A stretch of DNA of 21,432 nucleotides from a bacterium. Its GTDB lineage: Bacteria; UBA4055. Position 1 is the stretch's first letter. The number at the start of each line of letters is the position of its first letter. A program made the position numbers and the translations under genes. Under the pieces are notes generated by a model. That model saw only the letters and a program-made list of their open reading frames with translations. It did not search any database and was not told the origin of the DNA. The DNA is taken from positions 1-21,432 of the forward strand of contig JAKQBN010000044.1 of assembly GCA_029559475.1 (NCBI GenBank). The letters are read 5' to 3'. Positions 7,559 through 15,306 of the stretch are shown here, in pieces.

Positions 7559-9085
7559 CTATATATATTTTCTGTCGAGGCTTCTGTATTGAACCGCTTC
7601 CGCCAGATGTTCGGCGGCTATTATTTCTTTTCCGTTCATATCTGCTATCGTCCTCGCCACTTTTAGTATCCTGTTATATGCCCTCGCCGATAGTGAAAGC
7701 GATTCTATCGCTCTTTTCAGAATGCTTTCTGAAGCGGGATCCAGTGAACAGTATTTTTTTAAGTCCTTCTGGTTCATGCCTGAGTTGCAGTAAATGTTCC
7801 TTCCTGAATACCTTTCGGTCTGAATGCGCCGCGCCTTTATTACACGCTGCCTGATAACATCTGATGATTCGGCGTCCTTTTTCTGGGACAATTCATCGTA
7901 TTTAAGCGCCGGCACCTCGATATGAATGTCAATCCTGTCTAAAAGCGGGCCGGAAATTCTGCCCAGATAATTCTGGATCTTGTTCTGAGTGCAGACGCAT
8001 TCTCTCGTATTATCGCCGTAATACCCGCACGGACAGGGATTCATAGCTGCCACCATTATGAAATTCGAAGGAAATTTTAACGTCGATGCCGCTCTGGCGA
8101 TAGTGACCTCCCTGTCCTCCAAGGGCTGACGCATGACTTCCAGAACATTCTTTTTAAATTCCGGCAGCTCATCGAGAAAAAGCACGCCGTTATGTGCCAG
8201 GCTTATCTCTCCCGGCTTCGGGAATTTCCCGCCGCCGACAAGAGCCGAATCCGATATTGAATGATGTGGCGACCTGAACGGTCTGGTAGCTATTATCCCC
8301 TTTTCGTGCGGCAGAAGACCGGCAACAGAATATATCTTCGTCGTTTCGAGAGCTTCGCCCAAAGTCAGGTTCGGCAGAATCGTGGCGAACCTTTTCGAAA
8401 GCATCGATTTTCCGCTTCCTGGAGGTCCTATCATAAGAATATTGTGTCCGCCCGCCGCCGCGATCTCCAGTGCCCGTTTAACGTGATACTGCCCTTTTAC
8501 CTCAGAAAAATCTATTTCCCAGCGGTTCATTTCCTCAAAAAGCTTAGCGGCATCTACTTTCTTCGGATCTATCTTTTCATTCCCGTTAAAGAAATCAACG
8601 ACCTGTTTTAAACTCCCGACGGGAAAAACATCCGTTCCCGGAATTACGGCGGCTTCATCAGCATTCTCGCGGGGAAGTAGAATGCCTTTGTATTTATTTT
8701 CCGCCATAATAGAAATAGGGAGAGCGCCTTTAACCGGCCTGACAGTACCGTCGAGTGAAAGTTCCCCGAGGATTATGTAATCTTTCGTATTATCGATGTC
8801 GAGCTGGCCGGTCGCTCCGAGAAGCGCCACAGCTATAGGCAGATCGTAGGAAGATCCCTCCTTCTTAATATCAGCAGGAGCAAGATTAACCGTTATCCTC
8901 TTTAGCGGGAACATATAGTCGGAATTCTTTATCGCCGCATTGATCCTGTCCTTACTTTCTTTTACAACGCTGTCGGGCAGTCCCACGATAGAAAGTCCGG
9001 GAAGCCCTCTTTCGAGATGAGTTTCAACTTCAACGGTAAAAGCATCGAGGCCAATAACCGCCGCGGACAGAACTTTAGCAAGCAT
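7559..9085 (-). CDS. yifB: YifB/ComM family AAA+ Mg-chelatase-like ATPase
   Basis: The 508-residue product matches the YifB/ComM family throughout. An N-terminal Lon-protease-like ChlI domain (about 1-170) contains RGLPGLSIVGLPDSVVKES. An AAA+ core follows, with Walker A GPPGSGKS at 220-227, the RPFRSPHHSISDSALVGGG segment at 268-286 and Walker B VLFLDELPEF at 301-310. The Cys-rich CPCGYYGD...CVC lies at 351-365, and the C-terminal Mg-chelatase helical domain ends QYRSLDRKY. In Vibrio and Haemophilus, ComM is a branch-migration helicase that aids integration of transforming DNA. Whether this bacterium is competent is not shown here. GGAG six bases before ATG 9085 supports the start. It is first in a three-gene minus-strand operon and faces tdh divergently. 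Confidence 0.95.
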   Translation of the reverse strand: MLAKVLSAAVIGLDAFTVEVETHLERGLPGLSIVGLPDSVVKESKDRINAAIKNSDYMFPLKRITVNLAPADIKKEGSSYDLPIAVALLGATGQLDIDNTKDYIILGELSLDGTVRPVKGALPISIMAENKYKGILLPRENADEAAVIPGTDVFPVGSLKQVVDFFNGNEKIDPKKVDAAKLFEEMNRWEIDFSEVKGQYHVKRALEIAAAGGHNILMIGPPGSGKSMLSKRFATILPNLTLGEALETTKIYSVAGLLPHEKGIIATRPFRSPHHSISDSALVGGGKFPKPGEISLAHNGVLFLDELPEFKKNVLEVMRQPLEDREVTIARAASTLKFPSNFIMVAAMNPCPCGYYGDNTRECVCTQNKIQNYLGRISGPLLDRIDIHIEVPALKYDELSQKKDAESSDVIRQRVIKARRIQTERYSGRNIYCNSGMNQKDLKKYCSLDPASESILKRAIESLSLSARAYNRILKVARTIADMNGKEIIAAEHLAEAVQYRSLDRKYI

Positions 9086-9157
9086 TTTTTCTCCGTTTAG
9101 ATATTCTTCACATCACAGCAAAATTACTTTAAACGCATTTTAAAGTCAAATAAATTC

Positions 9158-9187
9158 ATTATAACTTATATATTTTTTAATTTACAA
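9158..9187 (-). promoter_or_regulatory. Candidate sigma-70-type promoter for the yifB operon
   Basis: Reading the minus strand, TTGTAA (9187-9182, four of six matches to TTGACA) is followed after 18 bases by a perfect TATAAT (9163-9158). Transcription would start near 9151, leaving a leader of about 65 nt before yifB. The AT-richness of this spacer makes chance matches likely. Confidence 0.4.
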
Positions 9188-9202
9188 ACCGTATTTTTTT
9201 TA

Positions 9203-9231
9203 TTAAATATCCAACCGGTAAAATTTATAAT
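9203..9231 (+). promoter_or_regulatory. Candidate promoter for tdh-aspartate kinase
   Basis: A perfect -10 hexamer TATAAT lies at 9226-9231, with a weak -35 (TTAAAT, 9203-9208) 17 bases upstream. Transcription would begin near 9238, so the first in-frame ATG (9234) would lie at or before the start site, while ATG 9252 would have a leader of about 14 nt. Confidence 0.4.
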
Positions 9232-9241
9232 TTATGATAAT

Positions 9242-9245
9242 GGAG
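9242..9245 (+). promoter_or_regulatory. tdh: Ribosome binding site deciding the tdh start
   Basis: GGAG at 9242-9245 stands six bases before ATG 9252, ideal spacing. It lies downstream of the alternative in-frame ATG codons at 9234 and 9240. Confidence 0.7.
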
Positions 9246-9251
9246 ATCATC

Positions 9252-10283
9252 ATGGCAAAAATGAAAGTTCTGGCGAAAATGAAAGCGGAGAAAGGTCTCT
9301 GGATGACCGAAAAGGATATTCCGGAGATAGGATTGAACGACGTTCTGATCAAGATAAAAAAAACCGCGATCTGCGGTACCGACCTGCACATTTACAAATG
9401 GGACGAATGGTCGCAGAAAACGATCACCATAGGACAGACGATCGGACATGAATATGTCGGAACGGTAGCTGCAATGGGCGCAGGTGTAAAACATTTTAAG
9501 ATAGGTGAAAGAGTTACAGGCGAAGGCCATATAGCCTGCGGTCACTGCAGGAACTGCAGGAGAGGAAAAAAACACGTGTGCGAGAATACAGTAGGTATCG
9601 GCGTGAATATTGACGGTGCTTTCGCCGAATACGTAAAAGTTCCCGCAGAGAACGTTATGAAGATCAACCCGAAAATATCGGATGATTATATCGCGATAAT
9701 GGACCCTTTCGGTAACGCGACACATACCGCTTTATCTTTCCCTGTAATAGGCGAGGATGTACTCATCACAGGCGCTGGGCTGATCGGAAGCATGGCCGTA
9801 GCTATCTGCAGATTCGCGGGAGCAAGGCACATCGTCGTGACCGACATAAGCGAATACAGACTTGATATTGCAAGAAAAATGGGCGCTACGAGAGCGATAA
9901 ATCCGATGAAAACGAAGATTAAAGATGTAATGAGTGAACTGGGAATGGTCGGCTTTGATGTCGGGCTTGAAATGTCCGGATCCCCGGCCGCTTTCAACGA
10001 AATGATCTCTAATATGTACAACGGTTCAAAAATAGCTCTTCTTGGAATACTTCCCTCTAATACTCAGGTAGCATGGAGTGATATAATTTTCAAAGCGCTC
10101 ACGCTAAAAGGCATCTACGGCAGGGAAATGTTCGAAACCTGGTATAAAATGGAGCAGATGCTGATCGCAGGACTCGATTTGAGTCCGATAATCACGCACC
10201 ATTTTAAGGTCGCCGATTTCCAGAAGGGATTCGATGTGATGGAGACGGGCGAAAGCGGAAAAGTCATATTAGACTGGGAATAA
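9252..10283 (+). CDS. tdh: L-threonine 3-dehydrogenase
   Basis: Tdh oxidises L-threonine with NAD+ to 2-amino-3-ketobutyrate in the cytoplasm, the first step of threonine breakdown to glycine and acetyl-CoA. The 343-residue product resembles E. coli Tdh (341 aa) along its whole length. Visible features are the catalytic zinc ligands Cys41 (in [11 protein letters not shown]), His66 and Glu67, and structural zinc cysteines at 96, 99, 102 and 110. [13 protein letters not shown] starts at 151, the nucleotide-binding GAGLIG is at 174-179 with Asp198 favouring NAD, and the C-terminal part includes [11 protein letters not shown] and [12 protein letters not shown] 9252 is preferred over 9234 because of the ribosome site at 9242-9245 and the E. 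coli-like N-terminus. The usual partner kbl (2-amino-3-ketobutyrate CoA ligase) is not next to it; an aspartate kinase follows one base later. Confidence 0.95.
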   Translation: MAKMKVLAKMKAEKGLWMTEKDIPEIGLNDVLIKIKKTAICGTDLHIYKWDEWSQKTITIGQTIGHEYVGTVAAMGAGVKHFKIGERVTGEGHIACGHCRNCRRGKKHVCENTVGIGVNIDGAFAEYVKVPAENVMKINPKISDDYIAIMDPFGNATHTALSFPVIGEDVLITGAGLIGSMAVAICRFAGARHIVVTDISEYRLDIARKMGATRAINPMKTKIKDVMSELGMVGFDVGLEMSGSPAAFNEMISNMYNGSKIALLGILPSNTQVAWSDIIFKALTLKGIYGREMFETWYKMEQMLIAGLDLSPIITHHFKVADFQKGFDVMETGESGKVILDWE

Positions 10284-10284
10284 T

Positions 10285-11400
10285 ATGCCCTTAGCTGTTC
10301 AGAAATACGGCGGAAGCAGCCTCGCGACCCCTGATTTGATCAGAGCCCTCGCGGAAAGAATAGTGGCTCGTTACGATACCGGCGACAAACTTGTGATTGT
10401 GGTTTCCGCAATGGGCGGCACGACCAATTCTCTCGAGGCAAAAGCGTACGCCTTATCGGATGATCCCGACCCGAGAGAGGTGGACATGCTCATCTCCATC
10501 GGTGAAAGAGAATCCATTTCGCTTATGGCGATCGCGGTAAATAATATCCGGCCCGGTCTTGCCGTCTCTTTTACAGGCTCTCAGATAGGACTTATTACTG
10601 ACACGAACCACAGAAATGCGAGAATACTCGAGATCAAGGGAGACAGGCTTATCGAAGCTTTAAAAAAAGGCCGGATACCCATTATAGCCGGATTTCAGGG
10701 TGTAAGCGTGGAAAAACAGATAACGACCCTGGGCAGAGGAGGTTCCGACACTACCGCCGTAGCAGTTACAGCCGCTCTCTCGAAAGAATTCCCGGACGCG
10801 GTATGCGAGATATATTCTGATGTCATAGGTGTTTACAGCGGAGATCCGAAACTGGTCGAATCGCCCGTCCTTATAAAGAACCTCGATTACGAAACTATGC
10901 TGACGATCTCTTCTTTAGGAGCAAAAGTATTAAAGGACGCGGCCGTCGATTATGCTCACAGGCTCGGCGTTCAAATATCAACAGGACTCAGCTCTTCGGG
11001 CGAGATCGGGACTGTGATATCGAACGAAGCAACGCTCGACAGGAACAAATACGCGTCGCTTGTTTATAATGACAGGCTTAGATTTGTTAATGCGGATTTG
11101 AATGACAAATGTTTTGAAATGATGTCAAAGATCAGATACCTGCAGAGATCCGCTTCCTGCGTTTTGAAAATTTATGATGCGCCAGATATCATCGGCAGCT
11201 CAAAATGCTTTTCTGTCGCAATTACGGGATCGGGGTTAAAAAGCGATCCTGAAAAGCTTGAAAAAATGACGGATATTTTAGAGAATGCATCAAATATCAT
11301 CGCAATAGAATTATCGGAGATAAAATTCGAGGTTTATGTCAGGAAAAGTGTAGGAAAAGATACTTTAAACTTAATACACGACTTGTTTTTCAGAACATAA
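10285..11400 (+). CDS. Aspartate kinase with a short, divergent regulatory region
   Basis: The enzyme phosphorylates L-aspartate, the first committed step to lysine, threonine and methionine. The amino-acid kinase domain (residues 1 to about 245) is well preserved: KYGGSS at 7-12, VVSAMGGTT at 39-47, GERES at 73-77, GRGGSDTT at 150-157, CEIYSDVIGVYSGDP at 174-188 and LGAKVL at 211-216. Monofunctional aspartate kinases usually exceed 400 residues with two ACT domains after the kinase. Here only about 126 residues follow, with no recognisable first ACT motif; the end, VYVRKSVGKDTLNLIHDLFF, recalls the close of the second ACT domain. Feedback control may therefore differ. The gene begins one base after tdh, whose enzyme consumes threonine, so both genes probably share one transcript. 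I left the symbol empty because lysC, thrA-like and metL-like forms cannot be separated here. Confidence 0.88.
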   Translation: MPLAVQKYGGSSLATPDLIRALAERIVARYDTGDKLVIVVSAMGGTTNSLEAKAYALSDDPDPREVDMLISIGERESISLMAIAVNNIRPGLAVSFTGSQIGLITDTNHRNARILEIKGDRLIEALKKGRIPIIAGFQGVSVEKQITTLGRGGSDTTAVAVTAALSKEFPDAVCEIYSDVIGVYSGDPKLVESPVLIKNLDYETMLTISSLGAKVLKDAAVDYAHRLGVQISTGLSSSGEIGTVISNEATLDRNKYASLVYNDRLRFVNADLNDKCFEMMSKIRYLQRSASCVLKIYDAPDIIGSSKCFSVAITGSGLKSDPEKLEKMTDILENASNIIAIELSEIKFEVYVRKSVGKDTLNLIHDLFFRT

Positions 11401-11429
11401 AACCTATTGTAAAATCAGCTAACTTTTTG

Positions 11430-11458
11430 TTTACATTGAAGTAATATTTATTTATATT
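11430..11458 (+). promoter_or_regulatory. dnaA: Candidate dnaA promoter
   Basis: TTTACA (11430-11435, five of six -35 matches) and TATATT (11453-11458, five of six -10 matches) are separated by exactly 17 bases. Transcription would start near 11465, giving a leader of about 36 nt. A 9-bp inverted element overlaps both the spacer and the -10 (see repeat entry). Confidence 0.55.
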
Positions 11459-11489
11459 ACTTTACTTATTTAGTTATAAGTAATATAAA
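11439..11489. repeat. Three alternating copies of a 9-bp element in the dnaA promoter/leader
   Basis: AAGTAATAT occurs at 11439-11447, its reverse complement ATATTACTT at 11454-11462, and AAGTAATAT again at 11478-11486. The first two form an inverted repeat with a 6-bp spacer over the promoter. The second and third extend to 12-bp arms (11451-11462 and 11478-11489) around a 15-base loop, ending one base before the ribosome site. This looks like a protein-binding operator or a leader hairpin. Confidence 0.6.
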
Positions 11490-11500
11490 AGAGGTGTAAT

Positions 11501-12877
11501 GTGAGCGATTTAAATAAAATAGAACTCCAGTTCAAGGATAAGATCAAGGCTTTTCTCAACCAGAATTCATATAATACGTGGATAAAACCGCTAAAAATAA
11601 TTCTTATCGACAACGACAAAGTCTCGATCCAGGTTCCATCTAAGATCCATATAGATTACATAAAAGGCCAGTACAAATCCGTATTCGAAAAAACTTTAGG
11701 CGAAATACTGGGCAAAGAAAATCCGGGTATAAAATTCCTTATCGATGCCGATACCGATTTCGGGTTCGAGCAGAAGCAGGAAGCTGATGCGGCTGTTAAA
11801 AAACAGAGATCCCTGCCCAAAACGAGGATAGCTCCCTACAAGGAGACTTCATTAAACCCCAAATATACTTTTGAGAACTTCGTATCGGGGAACGGGAACG
11901 AAACTGCTTTTGTGTCATCCGAACAGGTCGCAAAAAACATTAAGAATACCCAGTACAATCCCCTTCTTATATTCGGAGGGGTAGGACTGGGAAAAACCCA
12001 TCTTGTATCGGCTATCGGGAATTACGTTTTCAACAATGAGCCCGGCAGGAATATTTTGTATCTTTCTTCTGATATTCTGGTCCAGCAGATAATCAATCAT
12101 ATTCACAAAAACACTATAGATGAGTATAAAAATTATCTCTGCACAAAAGACCTTATAATAATAGACGATATCCAGTTCCTCGCGAAAAAGGAAAAAACCA
12201 TGCAGGAACTTTTCCATATATTCAATTTCATCTACAATAGCGGCGGCCAGATAGTCATGACATCGGATTTTCATCCTAACGAGATACATGATCTTGACGA
12301 AAGACTGAAATCGAGATTCAAGCAGGGGCTTATAACCGATGTAAGACCGCCGGACCTTGAAACCAGAGCGGCTATCATCAGAATGAAAGCTGATGAAATT
12401 GATTTTGAGCTTGAAGATGATATAGTTATGTTCATAGCGAACAATATAAATACCAATGTGAGAGACCTTGAAGGAGCGGTTAAAAAGCTCTATTTCTATT
12501 ACTCGCATTTCAATAAGGAAATAGGGATAAACAAAGCTAAAGAAATCTTAAAAGAATTGATAACATCAAAGAAATCCACTCTCAATATTGACAAAATTCA
12601 GGATATAGTATCTGAATTCTTTTCCATACCGAAAGATCTATTAATGAAAAAAACAAGAACGAAAGAAATAGCAGACGCGAGAGCGGTCGCAATGTATTTA
12701 TGCACTACTCAGCTGAAAGCAACTACCACAAGTATAGGAGTTCATTTCGGAGGAAGAGAACACAGTACAGTCTCTCATGCTGCGAACAAAATTCAGAAAA
12801 AACTTAACTCAAAAGATCCTGAAGTTACTAAAATGATCGAAGAAATTCTTAATGTAATTAACTTATCGACTTGCTGA
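11501..12877 (+). CDS. dnaA: Chromosomal replication initiator protein DnaA
   Basis: DnaA binds origin boxes and, as an ATP-bound filament, melts the origin and helps load the helicase. The 458 residues show domain I (1 to about 85, with SYNTWIKPLKI), a short linker (about 86-118) and the AAA+ domain III. The latter has Walker A GGVGLGKT at 159-166, Walker B LIIIDDIQFL at 218-227 and sensor/arginine-finger segments around RLKSRFKQGL. Domain IV ends with the box-recognition signature GGREHSTVSHA at 417-427. The start is GTG: in-frame TAA at 11486-11488 precludes any upstream start, and GAGGTG (11491-11496) supplies the ribosome site. An out-of-frame ATG-TGA minimal ORF (11499-11504) overlaps the GTG. 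The 100-bp region upstream carries a promoter and repeated elements but no DnaA box. Confidence 0.98.
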   Translation: MSDLNKIELQFKDKIKAFLNQNSYNTWIKPLKIILIDNDKVSIQVPSKIHIDYIKGQYKSVFEKTLGEILGKENPGIKFLIDADTDFGFEQKQEADAAVKKQRSLPKTRIAPYKETSLNPKYTFENFVSGNGNETAFVSSEQVAKNIKNTQYNPLLIFGGVGLGKTHLVSAIGNYVFNNEPGRNILYLSSDILVQQIINHIHKNTIDEYKNYLCTKDLIIIDDIQFLAKKEKTMQELFHIFNFIYNSGGQIVMTSDFHPNEIHDLDERLKSRFKQGLITDVRPPDLETRAAIIRMKADEIDFELEDDIVMFIANNINTNVRDLEGAVKKLYFYYSHFNKEIGINKAKEILKELITSKKSTLNIDKIQDIVSEFFSIPKDLLMKKTRTKEIADARAVAMYLCTTQLKATTTSIGVHFGGREHSTVSHAANKIQKKLNSKDPEVTKMIEEILNVINLSTC

Positions 12878-12888
12878 CAGATGAAAAT

Positions 12889-12897
12889 TGTGAATAA
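12889..12897 (-). promoter_or_regulatory. DnaA box (perfect)
   Basis: TGTGAATAA on the plus strand, i.e. TTATTCACA on the minus strand, matches the TTATNCACA consensus fully. It lies 12 bases after the dnaA stop codon. Confidence 0.8.
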
Positions 12898-12911
12898 TGA
12901 AAATACGGCAC

Positions 12912-12920
12912 TTATGAACA
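12912..12920 (+). promoter_or_regulatory. Degenerate DnaA box
   Basis: TTATGAACA matches TTATNCACA at eight of nine positions. The 8-mer TATGAACA recurs at 12935-12942, exactly 22 bp later, where the match to the consensus (GTATGAACA) is seven of nine. Confidence 0.4.
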
Positions 12921-12980
12921 CCGATAAAATAGGGTATGAACAGTTGTGTTTGTATTTGTGTGTTTTTAAAACATCACTAT

Positions 12981-12986
12981 TTGACA
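12981..12986 (+). promoter_or_regulatory. dnaN: Possible -35 element of a dnaN promoter
   Basis: TTGACA is a perfect -35 hexamer 11 bases before the right-hand DnaA box, so DnaA bound there could interfere with it. No good -10 lies 16-18 bases downstream (ACAAAT at 13004-13009 matches three of six). GATAAT at 13038-13043 is an alternative -10 without a good -35. Confidence 0.25.
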
Positions 12987-12996
12987 ACTTGCGGAA

Positions 12997-13005
12997 TTAT
13001 TCACA
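12997..13005 (+). promoter_or_regulatory. DnaA box (perfect)
   Basis: TTATTCACA matches the TTATNCACA consensus fully, in inverted orientation to the box at 12889-12897. It directly precedes the GC patch and AT-rich TAA-repeat tract. Confidence 0.8.
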
Positions 13006-13073
13006 AATCGCCGGTCTTAATAATAATAATGATATTAGATAATTAAAATTATGATTAAAAAAAGGAGCCGCTT

Positions 13074-14201
13074 ATGATCTTCTCAACTTTAAAGTCGAAT
13101 CTGATGGTTCAGTTGTCGCTTATCAGTCCGATACTTCCGGCGCACAGCGCTAAACCTATCACCGAATGTATTATACTCGGTCTTAAGGATAATGAACTTA
13201 CCATTACGGCGACAGATATTTCTGTTACTCTGGTAAACAAAGTGGAAGTTAACGGCGTTGAGGACGGTACCGTAGTAGTTCACGGTAAAAAATTCATAAA
13301 CATAATCAAAAGTCTTCCTGATACTCTTTTAACAGTTAAAAGAGAAGGCGGCCTGGTCAAGATAATTTCGAATAACATAAAATTCGAACTCTCTATAACT
13401 GAAGATTACGAGGATTTTCCGGCTACTCCAAAAAGCCTTTCAGGCAACAATATGATCATAGATTCTTTAAAACTTAAAAACTACATCGAGAAAACGGTTT
13501 TCACGGTTTCACCGGATCAATTGAGAGCTGTTCTCACCGGGGTTCTTTTCTCCTTAAAACTTAATTCACTAACAATGGTGGCGACCGACAGCGTAAGGCT
13601 TGTAAAACTTGAAGATAAATCTGTCAGGTACGAAGGCGAAGACACGGATATGATACTTCCCGCAAAATCGCTTCAGATAGTTTCTAACGCTATCGAGAAG
13701 AATGAAGAATGCAAGATATTCTTCGAGGATAATTATGTCGAATTCAGGATCGGATCGGTCGTTATTTTCTCAAGGCTGATAAACGGAAAATATCCTGCGT
13801 ACCAGGCGATAATACCTGCGAACAACCATCTGAAAGCAAAATTCGACAAACAGACAGCAATTTCTGCTCTCGGAAGGGTTTCACTGGCCTGCAACCCGGT
13901 TACCAGGCTGATAAAATTCAACATGGAACCCGGTCAGCTGCTTATAAATACCGAAGACAGCAATTCGTCATCTAAAGCGGAAGAGAGCATTCCTCTGGAT
14001 TATACGGGAGAAAAACTTCTTATTGGCTTTAACTCCGCAAAGATCATTGAGCTTTTAAAGAACATCAGCACTGAAATGATCCTTATGGAGATCAGCAGCG
14101 GTAAAAAACCGGTAATAATAAAACCGTTCGAATCAGCAGATAATTATGATATGATGATGCTGTTAATGCCGTCTTCAGTCGATAATTCGGGTTCTAATTA
14201 A
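13074..14201 (+). CDS. dnaN: DNA polymerase III beta subunit (sliding clamp)
   Basis: The beta clamp dimer encircles DNA and tethers the replicative polymerase and repair factors. The 375-residue product has the usual length and three-domain clamp layout. Visible family pieces include the first-domain SPILPAHSAKPITECIILG, the NNIKFELSITEDYEDFPATP strand region near residues 98-118, TGVLFSLKLNSLTMVATDSVRL in domain two, and INGKYPAYQAIIP. The C-terminal end MMLLMPSSVDNSGSN extends past the usual MPMR-L-type end. AAGGAG (13062-13067) six bases before ATG 13074 supports the start. It follows the candidate origin and lies 3 nt before recF. Confidence 0.97.
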   Translation: MIFSTLKSNLMVQLSLISPILPAHSAKPITECIILGLKDNELTITATDISVTLVNKVEVNGVEDGTVVVHGKKFINIIKSLPDTLLTVKREGGLVKIISNNIKFELSITEDYEDFPATPKSLSGNNMIIDSLKLKNYIEKTVFTVSPDQLRAVLTGVLFSLKLNSLTMVATDSVRLVKLEDKSVRYEGEDTDMILPAKSLQIVSNAIEKNEECKIFFEDNYVEFRIGSVVIFSRLINGKYPAYQAIIPANNHLKAKFDKQTAISALGRVSLACNPVTRLIKFNMEPGQLLINTEDSNSSSKAEESIPLDYTGEKLLIGFNSAKIIELLKNISTEMILMEISSGKKPVIIKPFESADNYDMMMLLMPSSVDNSGSN

Positions 14202-14204
14202 CGG

Positions 14205-15305
14205 ATGAAATTAAAAAAGATCGAACTCTCGACTTTTCGTAATTATGACAAACTCGAGCTGGAATTTTCAAAAAACATCGTCTGTTTTACGGGTCTGAAC
14301 GGCCAGGGAAAAACCAATGTTGTTGAGGCTATTGCAGTACTGGGGTTATTGAACAGTTTTAGGACGAATAATTATTCAGACATGATAAAATTCGACTCAA
14401 AGGGATTTTATTTAAGAGCGGAATTCGTTAATAAAAGCGGACGGGAGCTCGAAGTAAAGATAAGTTATGACGGAGAAGTTAAAAAGATCTTTTTCCAGAA
14501 CAAAAGGATAATCAGATTTTCGGAATTGTGGGGAAAAATACCAGTTGTATATTTAATTCCCGAAGAAAGTCTTGTTACATCTGGACCGCCGGCATCGAGA
14601 AGGGATTTTATTGATAAACTGATTTCTATGATAGATGGCGAATATTTTTCAGCGCTTAATGATTATAATAAGATCATTAAACAGAAAAATAAAATATTGT
14701 CAGCCATGAAAACAGGCGAGTCATCAAGTTACGACATGCTAAAAATCTATAACTCAAAGATCGCTGAACTGGGATCGTTAATATACAAAAAGAGGAAGAG
14801 CTTTCTAGAAGACTTCCTGGTTCTTTTCAAAAACATTCTCCTGAACATTTCCGACGGTCTTTATGAAGGCGACATCAGATACGAAACACAGTCGGATGAG
14901 AAGGAATATTTTAAAAGCCTTTCGGAAAACCTTTCAAAATATCTTAATACGGAGATAAGAAGAGGAACGACGGCTGTAGGGTCGCATAAAGATGATCTTA
15001 TATTTCTTATAAACGGCAGACAGTTAAGGAATTACGGATCGAAGGGGCAGCATAAACTTTTCCTGGTTGCACTAAAACTTTCAGGTATCGAATACATAAA
15101 ATCGGTAACTGACGAATATCCTGTTTTTATCATGGACGATTTATATTCCGAGATAGATGATAAAAAGAGCATGAAGGTTGCAAAGATATTAGACAACGAT
15201 ATTCAGACATTCATAACTACAAGCAGCGGCAGGATAATAGATCAGCTCGACCCGAAGATATCGCAGCTTTATAAGATCGAAAACGGGGAGTGCATAGCTG
15301 TATAA
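14205..15305 (+). CDS. recF: DNA replication and repair protein RecF
   Basis: RecF is an SMC-like ATPase that, with RecO and RecR, loads RecA at single-strand gaps. The 366 residues begin with the family motif KIELSTFRNYDKLELEFS and Walker A GLNGQGKTN at 30-38. A helical middle portion follows. The C-terminal half contains VGSHKDDL, the ABC-type signature region NYGSKGQHKLF, and Walker B PVFIMDDLYSEID, with a TTS motif near the end. The signature reads GSKGQHK where many RecF proteins have S-x-GQ-Q. It starts 3 nt after dnaN and ends 1 nt before the next gene, the classic origin-proximal operon order. Confidence 0.96.
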   Translation: MKLKKIELSTFRNYDKLELEFSKNIVCFTGLNGQGKTNVVEAIAVLGLLNSFRTNNYSDMIKFDSKGFYLRAEFVNKSGRELEVKISYDGEVKKIFFQNKRIIRFSELWGKIPVVYLIPEESLVTSGPPASRRDFIDKLISMIDGEYFSALNDYNKIIKQKNKILSAMKTGESSSYDMLKIYNSKIAELGSLIYKKRKSFLEDFLVLFKNILLNISDGLYEGDIRYETQSDEKEYFKSLSENLSKYLNTEIRRGTTAVGSHKDDLIFLINGRQLRNYGSKGQHKLFLVALKLSGIEYIKSVTDEYPVFIMDDLYSEIDDKKSMKVAKILDNDIQTFITTSSGRIIDQLDPKISQLYKIENGECIAV

Positions 15306-15306
15306 G

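Larger units (their letters stand above)
12878..13073. other. oriC: Candidate chromosomal replication origin (oriC) in the dnaA-dnaN spacer
   Basis: The 196-bp spacer holds two perfect DnaA boxes (TTATNCACA) in opposite orientation at 12889-12897 and 12997-13005. Two degenerate boxes lie at 12912-12920 and 12934-12942, spaced 22-23 bp from each other and from the first box. After the right-hand box comes a GC patch (ATCGCCGGTC, 13007-13016), then an AT-rich tract to 13063 that opens with four TAA triplets. Box, GC patch and AT/trio-like tract resemble a bacterial unwinding element. Location next to dnaA and dnaN is the commonest oriC position in bacteria. The functional claim is inference. 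Confidence 0.75.

Noticed and set aside
9086-9233. Small RNA or riboswitch in the divergent yifB-tdh spacer
   Set aside because: The spacer is AT-rich with promoter-like hexamers but no paired structure or known riboswitch core; nothing beyond promoters is supported.
9225-9725. 166-aa minus-strand open frame opposite tdh
   Set aside because: It is His/Phe/Tyr/Cys-rich as expected for the complement of the tdh coding sequence; no family resemblance.
11401-11429. Possible terminator after the aspartate kinase gene
   Set aside because: There is a T-run (CTTTTTG) but no stable GC-containing hairpin before it.
11915-12508. 197-aa minus-strand open frame
   Set aside because: It lies wholly inside dnaA on the opposite strand and its translation has no recognisable motif; it is a coding shadow.
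13018-13032. TAA repeat as a microsatellite
   Set aside because: Only about four units, and better explained as part of the AT-rich unwinding tract of the candidate origin.
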